DNA from: Metridium senile
Lineage: Eukaryota; Cnidaria; Anthozoa; Actiniaria; Metridiidae
DNA length: 64,000 nt
Direction: 5' to 3'
NCBI GenBank assembly: GCA_949775045.1
Contig: OX459101.1
Span: forward strand, 9,823,101-9,887,100
Part shown: positions 10,985 to 22,559 of the stretch, one piece after another
How positions within the stretch are numbered: the first letter of the stretch is position 1
Layout: each line of letters opens with the position of its first letter
The notes under the pieces: generated by a model
What the model saw: only the letters and a program-made list of their open reading frames with translations
Database searches by the model: none
Told to the model about the DNA's origin: nothing
Made by a program: the position numbers and the translations under genes

Positions 10985-11475
10985 ATATACCCAGGAAATC
11001 TATATTTACATTTCACATGTATTTCTCCCAGAATATATTGAAATATACTGAAATCCATCAGTAAATAAATGTCTAGAATATAATATACGAAATAACACCA
11101 TGACAAATATACACAACTACAACCTCGGAAAATGTTGAGCCCCAGGTGGGAAACGAACCCACGACCTTATGGTATAGGTAATTAAACGATGTTTTAACTT
11201 ATCTCTTTCTAAGGCCATATATCTATATTCGGTGGGCAGTAGAAGGATATTGCTCTTAAGGCAAAATAACTGATATACCCAGGAAAACTATATCCAGGAA
11301 ATATTCTCTATTTTGCATGTATTTCACCCAGAATATAGCTTTAAAAATCTAGTAGATAGGTTATTAATGTGCTCAGTTAAGCAAAGAAAAAGCACTTACG
11401 ATGTTTTTACTTATCTTCTTCTAAGGCCATATCTATACTCGGTGGGTAGTAGAAGAATTGCTCTTAAGGCAAAGA
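10985..11475. repeat. two-copy diverged direct duplication
   Basis: Two blocks share CATGTATTTC.CCCAGAATATA and then CTTAT(C)TCTTTCTAAGGCCATAT, CGGTGGGCAGTAGAAG, ATTGCTCTTAAGGCAAA. Copies lie around 10985-11265 and 11290-11475 with different internal spacing. Confidence 0.6.
11133..11180 (-). repeat. tRNA-like T-arm relic
   Basis: The complement reads GTGGGTTCGTTTCCCAC, a T-arm with a 5-bp stem and a B-box-like core, preceded by GGTC. No D-arm or acceptor stem fits, so it is a relic, perhaps of a SINE. Confidence 0.45.
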
Positions 11476-11504
11476 TATTGAAAGCTTTAATCGGTAGTGA
11501 TGGT

Positions 11505-12125
11505 TATTTTCAATGGAATGAATGAACGAATTGATTATTGAGTGGGTGAGTGGATAAATACATGGCTGAGTGGATCACAAATTAATGAATTGATTTTTGA
11601 ACGAACGAACGAATGCAAATGATTGGTGAAAGAATGGATTAATGAATGAAGGAATGAATGAAGGAATGCGCAAGATTGATGAACGAGTGAATGAATGAAT
11701 GAATTGATTTATGATTGAACGAACGAACGAACGAATAAATGCATATGATGGGTAAATGAATGAATGGATTAATGAATTGATTGCTGGGTGATTGAATGAA
11801 AGGGTGAGTGCACGAACGAATGGATGCACGTGATGGGTGAATGAATGGATTCATGAATTGATTGCTGATTGATTGAATGACTGAATGAATGAATGAGCGA
11901 ACGAATGAATGAATGGATCTGTGAGTCAATGAATCACCAGTTATTGATCAATGGACCTATAGATAGATTAATGAAAATGAATAGTTGGATGAGCGAAAAA
12001 TGGATAGATAAGTTAATAAAAATGAATGACTGGGATGAAAAGATGGATTAACGGATGGAAGGACAGACGGATTGATCGATGAAAGAATAAACGAAAGTAT
12101 ATCAGAATAAATGAGAAAATAAAAT
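11505..12125. repeat. (TGAA)n degenerate microsatellite
   Basis: A long stretch of GAATGAATG, GAACGAACG and GGATGGATT words with loose longer periodicity (TTGATTGCTGATTGATTGAATG repeated with changes). Minus-strand Ser/Phe/His/Ile frames are repeat translations. Confidence 0.9.
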
Positions 12126-12722
12126 AAGAACACAGACTCCAAAAAGAACTGCTATAATTACATTATACTTTTATATTTAATAAACGGGAAATATTTATTC
12201 TTAATTAGAATCTTAATTTTTCTCTTGCTTTGTCTACATGTTAGAATGCATGTTAAACATATTAATGATACACGTCATCAAAATAACTAGTGACTAGAGA
12301 AAGGTGAATATTTTTTATCAGTATTTGCCTTCTATGTATTCTATTAATAACAAAAATATTTGTTTGGATGCTTAGATGATAAGAATAAATCCTTTTTGAG
12401 ATTGTTTACTTTCGATTATATGACCTTAGCACTTTTTTTCGCCATTCTACCGCCCACTCCTCCTGCGTATTTGAAAACAAATGAACATAAATGTTTGAGA
12501 CTGATTCTATTTTCAATTATAATAAAAGAAGCTTTCAAATGAACATTTGTTTTCGGAAACACTCGGAAAACAATTATCTTTTACAATGGTCAGTTCTACC
12601 AAGTGGGCTTTGGTGTATTTTTGTTGTTTCCATAAGAAATCGGTCTTTTTATCGAAAATATTCTGGATAAAAATATTATAAGTTACTGGATGAATAGCTG
12701 TTTTTATTCATTTAGAGATGTA
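12126..12722. other. no recognisable feature
   Basis: AT-rich unique-looking sequence without exon or repeat signal. Confidence 0.45.
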
Positions 12723-12724
12723 TA

Positions 12725-13840
12725 TTATAGTATTATCATCATCATTATTATCATCGTTATCATTGTCATCATCGTTATTATTATTATCATCATTATTATC
12801 ACTATTATTAATATCGTTATCATCATCATCATTGTCATAATCGTTATTATTATCATCATCATTATTATCATTATTATTAATATCGTTATCATCATAACCA
12901 TTGTCATCATCGTTATCATTATCATCATTATTATTATCATTATTAATATCGTTATCATCATAACCATTGTCATCATCGTTATTATTATCATCATTATTAT
13001 CATTATTATTAATATCGTTATCATCATAACCATTGTCATCATCGTTATTATTATCATCATTATTATCATTATTATTAATATCGTTATCATCATAATCATT
13101 GTCATCATCGTTATTATTATCATCATTATTATCATTATTATTAATATCATTATCATCATAATCATTGTCATCATCGTTATTATTATCATCATCATCATCA
13201 TCATTGTTAATATCGTTGTCATCATAACCATTGTCATCATCGTTATTATTATCATCATTATTATCACTATTATTAATATCGTTATCATCATAATCATTGT
13301 CATCATCGTTATTATTATCATCATCATTATTATCATTATTATAAATATCGTTATCATCATAATCATTGTCATCATCGTTATTATTATAATCATCATTATT
13401 ATCATTGTTATTAATATCGTTATCATCATAATCATTGTCATCATCGTTATTATCATCATCATTATTATCATTATTATTAATATCGTTATCATCATAACCA
13501 TTGTCATCATCGTTATTATGATCATCATTATTATCATTATTATTAATATCATTATCATCATAATCATTGTCATCATCGTTATTATTATTATCATCATCAT
13601 CATTTTATTACTATTATCTTATCATTATATATCATCGTCATCATTATCATCATCATCATTATTATCATTATTATTATCATTATTATCATTATTATTATCA
13701 TTATTATCATTATTATTATCATTATTATTAATGTCGTTATCATCATCATTGTTATTATTATCATCATCATTATTATCATTATTATTAATATCGTTATCAT
13801 CATAATCATTGTCATCATCGTTATTATCATCATCATCATC
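12725..13840. repeat. ATC/ATT satellite with 66-bp higher-order unit
   Basis: Trinucleotides ATC, ATT and TCG/TCA are arranged in a higher-order unit marked by AATATCGTTATCATCATAA. Markers near 12810, 12879, 12945, 13011, 13077 and 13143 give spacings of 69, 66, 66, 66 and 66. Because 66 is 22 codons, long Ile/Val and Met/Ile frames stay open on both strands. They have no protein character. Confidence 0.93.
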
Positions 13841-14425
13841 ATTTTATTACTATTATCTTATCATTATATATCATCGTCATCATTATCATTATCATTATTG
13901 TCAACATTATAAGTTTTATCATAATTGTCATCATTTTTATTATCATCATCATTTTTTTTACTGTTATTATTATCATTATCATTATATATCATCATCATCA
14001 TTGTCATCATTGTTATTATCATTGCTATTATCATCATTATTGTCTCAATTATAAGTATTATCACTATTTTCATCATTTTTATTGTCATCATCATTATCAT
14101 TTTTATCATTATCATTGTTATTATAATTGTCATCATTATCATCATTATATATTATTATCATCATTGTCAGCATTATCATCATTATCGTTATTACCGATTA
14201 TGATTATTGTCAGCAATATTATGATCATTATTATCATTATCATCGTTATTATTATTATCATCATTATTATTATCATTAACATCATCATTTTCTACGAGCA
14301 TTATTATCATCATTATTATCATCATCATCATTGTCAGCATTATTATCATCATTATTATCATTATCATCATCATTATTATCATCATTATTATCATCATCAT
14401 TGTCATCATCATTGTTCGACTCGAA
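13841..14425. repeat. degenerate ATC/ATT microsatellite
   Basis: Continuation of the preceding satellite with the higher-order order lost. Mixed CATCATTATTATC words. Confidence 0.9.
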
Positions 14426-15174
14426 ATAGGTCACAATATATTTATTTCGTTTTCCCATATTGTCATCTTTCAAACTCTCTCATAAGTCCAAATAATATCA
14501 TGAAATATTGCTACTTTAAATGACCGAAATAAAAGATTTACATCTACTGTTAATACTCTTCAGATTAAAATCTACTAGTCAGAGTTAGCTTGTTAAGTTA
14601 AGAGTATAGTGTTAATGAACTGTATCATATCATCGATATTGACTAATTGAATAAGAAACTGTCCGAGTTTTGCTCGCTTCTTGAAAAAAAAAAAAGATTC
14701 AAAATAGAATATAAATTGTAAATACGTAAATATATTTGTTAACGGAAATTAGAACTGAAACGAATGGTTAAATGAAGAATACAATAAACGGTGTTAATGA
14801 ATGAAGGAAGGAATAGAATGACCTCGGAAGGAATTAATGTATGAAGGAATGGTTTGAACAAATGAAAGAAGATTAGATTATTGTAACTCATTATAATTAA
14901 ATCAATTCTTGAATGAAAATCAATTACGAATGGATGAATTCAGGCATCAAAACGTTTTGTTTAAAACAGTGCAGCACTGGTACCATAACAAAAAAATATA
15001 TATAAGGGAAGAATTAAATTTCTGTATAAGGTGACATTAATATACTGAATATAGATGGTACCGATATCGGGTATATGATATTCCTTTCAAGATACGCTTG
15101 TCCGGAGACACTTGGATGTATCTACGAGGCTTATAATATGCTACTTACTTACAATATGTGCCCCATTATCATTA
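14426..15174. other. no recognisable feature
   Basis: AT-rich sequence with a short TGAATGAAGGAA patch at 14795-14860. No coding or TIR signal seen. Confidence 0.45.
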
Positions 15175-15176
15175 TA

Positions 15177-15467
15177 CACCTGTTTCAATAAACGTTGTCG
15201 CAATCAAAACTTCAGTCAACACTCTGAAACCTGCAAAGGATGTCGGTAATATGAACATAATTTGTGATTTATTACTCGTTTTTTAAAATAAATTTTTGTT
15301 TTATCATCTACCTCTACAAGAACGTGCTATGTTAATATGGCGCAAACATGTACAACCAAAATATGCTATGACTAGATCGATAGCAAGAGAAGAAATACCG
15401 ACATCCTTTGCACGCTTTAGAGTGTGGTCTGTAGCATTGATTGTGACAACGATGTTTGAAATAGGTG
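15177..15467. mobile_element. MITE with CACCT..TTTCAA..CGTTGTC ends, copy 1
   Basis: A 291-bp element. The left end CACCTGTTTCAATAAACGTT, GTCGCAATCAAAACTTCAGT, CACTCTGAAACC and GCAAAGGATGTCGGTA is answered on the right by TACCGACATCCTTTGC, GAGTGTGGTC, TTGATTGTGACAACG and TTTGAAATAGGTG. Flanks are TATA/TAT, so the duplication is TA-type. A 95-codon frame crosses the right arm, but the arm is shared with copy 2, where the frame is broken. Confidence 0.8.
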
Positions 15468-15734
15468 TATTATATTGTTGGTCCATTGATTGGGCTTTCA
15501 TACTCACTATGTACTGTTTTTGTACTACGCCGTTTCGACACCATTCTGGTCGTCTTCTTCAGGTATATTCAGGTGTATTATAATCGATTATTTGTTTCAT
15601 TAAAATTATAGAAATAATCAACGGTATCGTCATCATGGTCATCATCCGCATTAACTGATCATATCCGGTATGATAATGCATTATTATCATTATCGTTATA
15701 AACAATAGGTAATATAAGGAAATTTGTAACACCG

Positions 15735-15870
15735 TAAAAAATAGAAATAGAAACTAGCGAGTAAACTAGTATAGGCTGCGTTGGTGTTTGATATAAATGA
15801 TAGGTAATATAATGAAATTTGTAACACCGTAAAAATGTTGACTTAACTTTACTGACGTTTCGTTTCGAGC
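15735..15870. repeat. dispersed repeat, inverted partner of 3085-3245
   Basis: Contains AGCGAGTAAACTAGTATAGG, TTTGATATAAATGATAGGTA, TGTTGACTTAACTTTACTGA and CGTTTCGAGC in complement order to 3085-3245. A tandem internal copy (GGTAATATAAGGAAATTTGT, CACCGTAAAAA) starts at 15709. Confidence 0.6.
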
Positions 15871-16000
<130 letters not shown>

Positions 16001-16107
16001 TAGTAAGTTCTTATTAAACTTATTATACGGCGTCTCAATGCGTTTTACAGTTCAGTGTTTCTTGAAAATAATAGTGTTTTTAAGCCCTTCGTCGGAGTAA
16101 AAAGGTA

Positions 16108-16300
16108 AAATTATCGTTATAACTAACATCACCATCACCATCATCAGCACCATTAGCATTATTGTCATCGTTATCATCATAATTATTAACATTAATGTAA
16201 TCATTATTATTATCATCATCATTAACAATATTGTCATCATCATCATTATTATCACTCATAATTATTTACAATATTAGTTTACGTAATCATCATTGCCATT
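16108..16300. repeat. degenerate ATC/ATT microsatellite
   Basis: CATCACCATCATCAGCACC followed by ATTATC-rich words; the same kind of sequence resumes after the MITE at 16739. Confidence 0.85.
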
Positions 16301-16339
16301 TAGTATTGTCAGATAGTAATCACATCATGATGGTTAGAA

Positions 16340-16735
16340 GGGACGGACCATTTGATATTTGATGGGGAGGGGGGCTGAATCCAAAAATAAATATCGAGCA
16401 AGCTTTTAAACTCGAAAAAAAATATCGAGCAGCCTTTGTTGCACGAACAAAAAGTAAAAAAAATATCTTGCAACATCTGTGTCCCATTTTCGAATCCTCT
16501 TCTTTAAACATTATGCACAACCTGACAAAGTTTAAAAAAATCCTCGGAGCCGAAGTTCCGCTACAATATAATAGCATGTTTTTTGTGACCCTTTTGTAGC
16601 GGAATTAATTTCGGCTCCGAGGATTTTTTTAAAACTTTGTCAACACCCCACGAGTACATTTCTACAAAGATGGCGGCTTACTCGGTTTACAGTTGATATT
16701 TACAGAAAAAAATCAAATATCAAATGGTCCGTCCC
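16340..16735. mobile_element. PIF/Harbinger-like MITE, GGGACGGACC family, with nested palindrome
   Basis: Ends GGGACGGACCATTTGATATT and AATATCAAATGGTCCGTCCC. The right flank is TAA and the left is GAA, so one base of the usual TWA duplication appears mutated. The left interior has the family pattern of AAAATATCGAGCA blocks. The right third is occupied by a separate palindrome at 16523-16642. Confidence 0.75.
16523..16642. mobile_element. foldback nested in the MITE
   Basis: Arms TGACAAAGTTT.AAAAAAATCC, TCGGAGCCGAA and TTCCGCTACA are mirrored by TGTAGCGGAA, TTCGGCTCCGA and GGATTTTTTTAAAACTTTGTCA. Total 120 bp. No clear target duplication. It is absent from the sister copies at 4883 and 61152, which supports a nested insertion. 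Confidence 0.7.
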
Positions 16736-16738
16736 TAA

Positions 16739-16873
16739 TTAGTAACATCATCATCAACATCATCATTATTGTAATCATTATTACTCAATCATCATTATAT
16801 GTTATAGTCATCATTATTGTTATAATCATCATCATAATCATTTCTGAATTATCATCATCATTATCATCATCAT
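16739..16873. repeat. ATC-rich lead-in to the 119-bp satellite
   Basis: Degenerate CATCATTATTG and CATCATCATAATC words that merge into the satellite. Confidence 0.8.
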
Positions 16874-17945
16874 GTATATCATCATTAATATTATCATTAG
16901 CTACATCGTCATCAGTCATCATCTACATCCTCATTATTACCATCAGCATTAAATGAATCATCATTATATCTTATAGTCATCATCATCATCATGTATATCA
17001 TCATTAATATTATCATTAGCTACATCGTCATCAGTCATCATCTACATCCTCATTATTACCATCAGCATTAAATGAATCATCATTATATCTTATAGTCATC
17101 ATCATCATCATGTATATCATCATTAATATTATCATTAGCTACATCGTCATCAGTCATCATCTACATCCTCATTATTACCATCAGCATTAAATGAATCATC
17201 ATTATATCTTATAGTCATCATCATCATCATGTATATCATCATTAATATTATCATTAGCTACATCGTCATCAGTCATCATCTACATCCTCATTATTACCAT
17301 CAGCATTAAATGAATCATCATTATATCTTATAGTCATCATCATCATCATGTATATCATCATTAATATTATCATTAGCTACATCGTCATCAGTCATCATCT
17401 ACATCCTCATTATTACCATCAGCATTAAATGAATCATCATTATATCTTATAGTCATCATCATCATCATGTATATCATCATTAATATTATCATTAGCTACA
17501 TCGTCATCAGTCATCATCTACATCCTCATTATTACCATCAGCATTAAATGAATCATCATTATATCTTATAGTCATCATCATCATCATGTATATCATCATT
17601 AATATTATCATTAGCTACATCGTCATCAGTCATCATCTACATCCTCATTATTACCATCAGCATTAAATGAATCATCATTATATCTTATAGTCATCATCAT
17701 CATCATGTATATCATCATTAATATTATCATTAGCTACATCGTCATCAGTCATCATCTACATCCTCATTATTACCATCAGCATTAAATGAATCATCATTAT
17801 ATCTTATAGTCATCATCATCATCATGTATATCATCATCAAGATTATCATCAGCTACATCATCATTATCTACATCAGCATTATTACTCCCCCAGCATCAGT
17901 ATATATACATTTAATATATCAAATGAATCATCATTATATCTTATA
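16874..17945. repeat. 119-bp satellite, eight near-identical copies plus one diverged
   Basis: The marker GTATATCATCATTAATATTA recurs at 16874, 16993, 17112, 17231, 17350, 17469, 17588 and 17707, always 119 bases apart, with copies that look identical by eye. A ninth copy at 17826 is diverged (CATCAAGATTATCATCAGC). The unit is ATC-rich with unique words (TTAGCTACATCGTCATCAGT, ACCATCAGCATTAAATGAAT). Confidence 0.95.
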
Positions 17946-18359
17946 GTTATCATTATCGTTATAATTATCATCATCATTATCTACACCATCATTATTACCA
18001 TCAATATTAAATGAATCATCATTTTTATAACATTTTTCAGTCCATCCAAAAGGACATAATTGCAACATCACGTGACACCACATCAGTTTGCTCTAAATGC
18101 TCAATACTAGTATTAATTGTGAACATAGATTTCCTAATTCTTATTCCATGTTCAATGTTACTCATCATGATACAATTCAAAATTGAAATTTCGACAGCTG
18201 AAAACAAATATACCAAGAATCACATGTCACTTGCTGTGGTGTTAATCTCTACTTTACGTGCATGGATAACGTTAATGACATTGATTGCATCAGTCTAGTC
18301 AACATGATAAATTTCTCTAAAATCAGCGGGATGTAACTTCAAAAAAATTGTCATCATCA

Positions 18360-18535
18360 AAAGAAAAAGCAATTCCACTTGGCTGTAAGAGGTCTTTTGA
18401 CACCAGAACAACATGTCGTAGAAAAAACTATTATGAATGATGGCAAACATGTCATAATAAAAAAAGGAAAGCAATTCCACTTGGCTGTAAGAGATCTTTT
18501 GACACCAGAACAAAATGTCGTAGAAGAGACTATTT
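18360..18535. repeat. two-copy ~102-bp tandem duplication
   Basis: AAAGCAATTCCACTTGGCTG, TAAGAG.TCTTTTGACACCAG and AACA.ATGTCGTAGAA occur twice, starting near 18366 and 18468. Confidence 0.85.
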
Positions 18536-18669
18536 AAGAGAATTACTAAGAATTAGTCATCAATTTGAGTCAAAAAGCCCTTTGGTCTTATTTGGTCTTA
18601 AATATAACTGTATTAATTAAGAACAAAAAAGAGAGCATAACTGAGGAATTTAGAAATATTTTGCTTTAT

Positions 18670-19660
18670 CAATGATGATGAAAATGATTGATGATGATAG
18701 TTATGGGGTTGAGGAGAAGGAGGATGATTGATAATGATTGATGATTATGATGTTGATGATGATGATGAAAATGATTGATGATGATAGTTATGGGGTTGAG
18801 GAGAAGAAGAATGATGATAATGATTGATGATGATAGTTATGGGGTTGAGGAGAAGAAGAATGATGATAATGATTGATGATGATAGTTATGGGGTTGAGGA
18901 GAAGAAGAATGATGATAATGATTGATGATGATAGTTATGGGGTTGAGGAGAAGGAAAGTGATTGATGATGATTGTGATGTTGATGATGATGATGATGAAA
19001 ATGATTGATGAAGATAGTTATGGGGTTGAGGAGAAGGAGGTTGATTGATAATGATGATTGTGATGTTGATGAGGAGGAGGATTGGTGATGATTGCATATG
19101 ATGATAGTTATGGGGTTGAGGAGAAGGAGGATGATTGATGATGATGATTGATGATAATGATGATGATAATGATTGATGATGATAGTTATGGGGTTGAGGA
19201 GAAGAACGATGGGGAGAAGAACGATGATTGATGATTATGATGTTGAGGAGGAGGAGGATTGGTGATGATTGCATATGATGATAGTTATGGGGTTGAGGAG
19301 AAGGAGGATGATTGATGATGATGATTGATGATAATGATGATGATAATGATTGATGATGATAGTTATGGGGTTGAGGAGAAGAACGATGGGGAGAAGAACG
19401 ATGATTGATAATTATGATGCTGATGGTGATGAGAAGAATGATTGACGATGAAGATCCTAATGGGGAAGAGGAGAAGGTGGATGATTGATGATGATGATTG
19501 ATGATAATGATGCTGATGGTGATGAGAAGAATGATTGACGATGAAGATCCTAATGGGGAAGAGGAGAAGGTGGATGATTGATGATGAATATGATGATGAC
19601 GAAAAGGTGGATGATTGATGATGAATATGGGGAGAAGGATGATGATGATTAATGATGACG
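18670..19660. repeat. GATGATTGATGATAG satellite
   Basis: Repeats of ATGATTGATGATGATAGTTA, TGGGGTTGAGGAGAAG with a basic unit near 50 bp. Larger segmental copies span about 19070-19250 and 19240-19410, and a later pair carries GAAGATCCTAATGGGGAAGA. The minus-strand Ser/His/Ile/Asn frame is a repeat translation. Confidence 0.9.
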
Positions 19661-20074
19661 AAGTTTATGATATTGACACCTATGATTTGCGATGATTTCT
19701 ATCTATATGGACTAAGACAAGGATAATGATATACGATCGTTGACTTTAAGTTCGGTATTTTTCTTTTTTTAATTGAAGTTTTGACGCCTATGATTTTCCA
19801 GACAAAATTAATTTAAATACAGACATGTTTAATATAAGAAAGTTCGCTAATCAATCGTCGTTAGTGGATCAAGCACTCATCCCTGAGGTACACCACAACA
19901 TGAATAATCCTTTTGAGAATTGTTTACGTTTGACTATAGGCTATAATTATATTCCGTCATAAACATTGCAACATCACTATTAATACATCTTACTCTAGCA
20001 AAGAATTGACCTTATCCTAATTCGCTTCATTAATAGATTTAAGCTAGTCGAGGCTGGAATAGATAATAATTCAG

Positions 20075-20077
<3 letters not shown>
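19661..20077. other. no recognisable feature
   Basis: Unique-looking AT-rich sequence; nothing gene-like seen. Confidence 0.45.

Positions 20078-20110
<33 letters not shown>
20078..20110. repeat. (TA)n microsatellite
   Basis: About 16 copies of TA. Confidence 0.95.
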
Positions 20111-20113
<3 letters not shown>

Positions 20114-20209
20114 ATCCCCTCCAGGCTCTACTGGAATCAATTTTTTCGTGGCCAGTCATTCGATTTCGAAAACGGTCTATTTGTCACTATTTTTGCGGTT
20201 ATCAGTAAC

Positions 20210-20690
20210 CATTTTACCAAGACGAATGATTTACGTCGAAAACGTCAGTAAGCAACACTGTCCCTCAACGGTCTTACAATGTACATTCTTTCTCCGAAGA
20301 ATTTTTAACGTCGAAAACGTCAGTAAGCAACACTGTCCCTCAACGGTCTATACAGGTTACATTTTTTTCAAAAGAATGAGTAACGTCGAAAACGTCAGTA
20401 AGCAACACTGTCCTTCAACGGTCTTACAATGTACATTTTTTCTCCAACGAATGATTTACGTCGAAAACGTCAGTAAGCAACACTGTCCCTTTAAGGTCTT
20501 ACAATGTACATTCTTTCTCAGAAGAATTTTTAACGTCGAAAACGTCAGTAAGCAACACTGTCCCTTTAAGGTCTTACAATGTACATTCTTTCTCCGAAGA
20601 ATTTTTAACGTCGAAAACGTCAGTAAGCAACACTGTCCCTCAAACTGGTATATATAAGTTACATTTTTTCTCCAACGAATGATAAGCGTT
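20210..20690. repeat. 75-bp tandem array, six copies
   Basis: CGTCGAAAACGTCAGTAAGC begins at 20234, 20309, 20384, 20459, 20534 and 20609, exactly 75 bases apart, followed by AACACTGTCCCTCAACGGTC and an ATGTACATTCTTTCTCC segment. Because 75 is 25 codons and no copy has an indel, a 169-codon plus-strand frame runs through (20148-20657). Relics of the same motif (CGTCAGTAA..AACACT) occur at 21192 and 21574. Coding status is doubtful. Confidence 0.9.
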
Positions 20691-20751
20691 GCAAAGCCAA
20701 AAAGTAACGCGGTGCCGGAATACGGCTAATTTTTTTCAATCCCACTAACAC

Positions 20752-20958
20752 TATTTCATAAAAGAAATATAAAACGGCGCGCGTGTCTATGTACTGTGAT
20801 ATAAACACGCTGGGAGATGTAGAGCACGAAAGAAGCAAGCTTAGAAACACGAGCGCAGCGAGTGTTTCTCTTGCTTCTTGAGTGCTCTACATCTCCCAGC
20901 GTGTTTATATCACAGTACATAGACACAAGCGGCCGTTTTATATTTCTTTTATGAAATT
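20752..20958. mobile_element. ~200-bp palindrome
   Basis: The left arm TTTCATAAAAGAAATATAAA, CTATGTACTGTGATATAAAC, ACGCTGGGAGATGTAGAGCA, AGAAGCAAG, AAACAC is mirrored by GTGTTTCTCTTGCTTCTTGA, GTGCTCTACATCTCCCAGCG, TGTTTATATCACAGTACATA, GTTTTATATTTCTTTTATGAAA. The short loop is GAGCGCAGCGA. The frame through it is an artefact. Confidence 0.85.
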
Positions 20959-21067
20959 TTTTCGCAAAAAATTGCAGAGAAAACTTTGCTACCGAATGTT
21001 CGTAAATACGTTAGAATCAGAGCGCGCGACAGCATTCGTCATTTTCATTCTCTGTTCTCTCATATAG

Positions 21068-21655
21068 ACATGGCCATCAACCAATCAGAGCACGCGTTAG
21101 ATACCAAAAATTTTATAATAAATAATAAGTCATTAAATGGCGCTCGTCAATAGTTTATAAGTTACTATATTTACTCTTATATTTACTCGTTCGAACGTCA
21201 GTAACGCTCTTTTTACGGTATATATAGTATTCAGTATTTTATCCAATAACATACAATAAACTCTATTTTGCGAGGGAAAATACTTTTTACTGTGCGACTA
21301 CTGAAACCGGGGCCAGGCCAAAACATAATTATCCAATCACAATCGAGAATATGAACAATAGAATCTCAACAAATGTTTCATTTTTTGCTTAAAATGCTAA
21401 TGATTTATTAATATCTGTGAACGCAATTGATCAAGGTCGAATAAGAAACATCTAAGTCTGTGGGAGCCCTGTACGAATTTTTTATTTCATCTAAAAAAAA
21501 TATTTTTAAATTGTTTCGGTGGCCCCATTTTCAGTAGACGCACTGTAACACTATAAAAAGTTATCGAACATACGTCAGTAAGTAACACTCTGTTGTATGC
21601 CGACGTAAGCTACCGTTTTTACTCCAACCAAGTATCTGTGCGTCCGTGTAACCTT
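21068..21655. other. unassigned, with relics of neighbouring repeats
   Basis: Contains ACCAATCAGAGCACGCG, which also follows the palindrome at 10133 in diverged form, and two CGTCAGTAA relics of the 75-bp array. No exon seen. Confidence 0.45.
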
Positions 21656-22392
21656 CATTCATATACTGCGATGCTGAAGTTTCTTTTCTAGCGCACTATT
21701 CACGTTAATAATAAGCATTTTATATTTCCTAGGCATGGTCCTTACCTTTGGAAATACTCGGTATGTACGCTATAACAATGCGATGAATATATGGCTTGGA
21801 TCTTGGCAATGGTGAGTTTTAGTTTTACAAAGACTAACTTTCATTTATATACTGCTATGTTAAAGTTGCAGTCTAGCGCACTATTCACGCTGATATTAAT
21901 CATTTTATCTTTCCTTCAATTAGGTATTTCTTACTTTTGGAAATACTCGGTATGAACGCTATACCAATGCGATGAAAATATGTCTTGGATCTTACCAATG
22001 GTGAGTTTTAGTTTTACAAAGATTAACTTTCATTTATATACTGCGATGTTAAAGTTGTAGTCTAGCGCACTATTCACGCTGATATTACTCATTTTATCTT
22101 TCCTAGGCATTTTTTACCTTTGGAAATACTCAGTATGTACGCTATACCAATGCGATGAAAATATGACTTGGATATTGGCAATGGTGAGTTTTAGTTTTAC
22201 AAAGATTAACTTTCATTTATATACTGCTATGTTAAAGTTGCAGTCTAGCGCACTATTCACGCTGATATTTATCATTTTATCTTTCCTTCAATTAGGTATT
22301 CCTTACCTTTTGAAAATACGTGGTATACCAATGCGACGAAAATATTGCTTGGATCTTGCCGATGGTGAGTTTTAGTTTTACAAAGATTATAC
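21656..22392. repeat. ~188-bp tandem array of exon-like units
   Basis: Four copies. Each has TTATATACTGC.ATG, AGTCTAGCGCACTATTCACG, TCATTTTATCTTTCCT..TAG, a 69-79-base core with TTTGGAAATACTC and ATACCAATGCGATGAA, and GTGAGTTTTAGTTTTACAAA. Cores run 21733-21811, 21924-22000, 22107-22183 and 22296-22364, each preceded by AG and followed by GTGAGT. A shared frame is open in the first two copies and stopped in the third and fourth. See findings. Confidence 0.85.
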
Positions 22393-22559
22393 AATGCTTG
22401 TACGTCAATCACTGTAGGCCATCCTTTGGTTTCTTTTATACTGAATGCTACTTGTCTTGGCGGGAGGAAGATGTTCGCAGTTTTTGAAGAGGTACTTTTA
22501 TTAATGGTATATATAGGCCTGGGGCGACTGTACATGCGCAATGGAGAACAGCTGTTGAG

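Noticed and set aside
12690..13805. 371-codon plus-strand and 292-codon minus-strand open frames
   Set aside because: They translate an ATC/ATT satellite into Ile/Val and Met/Ile strings; openness follows from the 66-bp period.
15296..15583. 95-codon plus-strand frame
   Set aside because: Lies across the arm of a MITE; the other copy (26844-27386) has the same DNA with the frame broken.
20234..20660. CRISPR-like look of regularly spaced conserved blocks
   Set aside because: The intervening segments are also conserved between copies, and the setting is eukaryotic; it is an ordinary tandem repeat.
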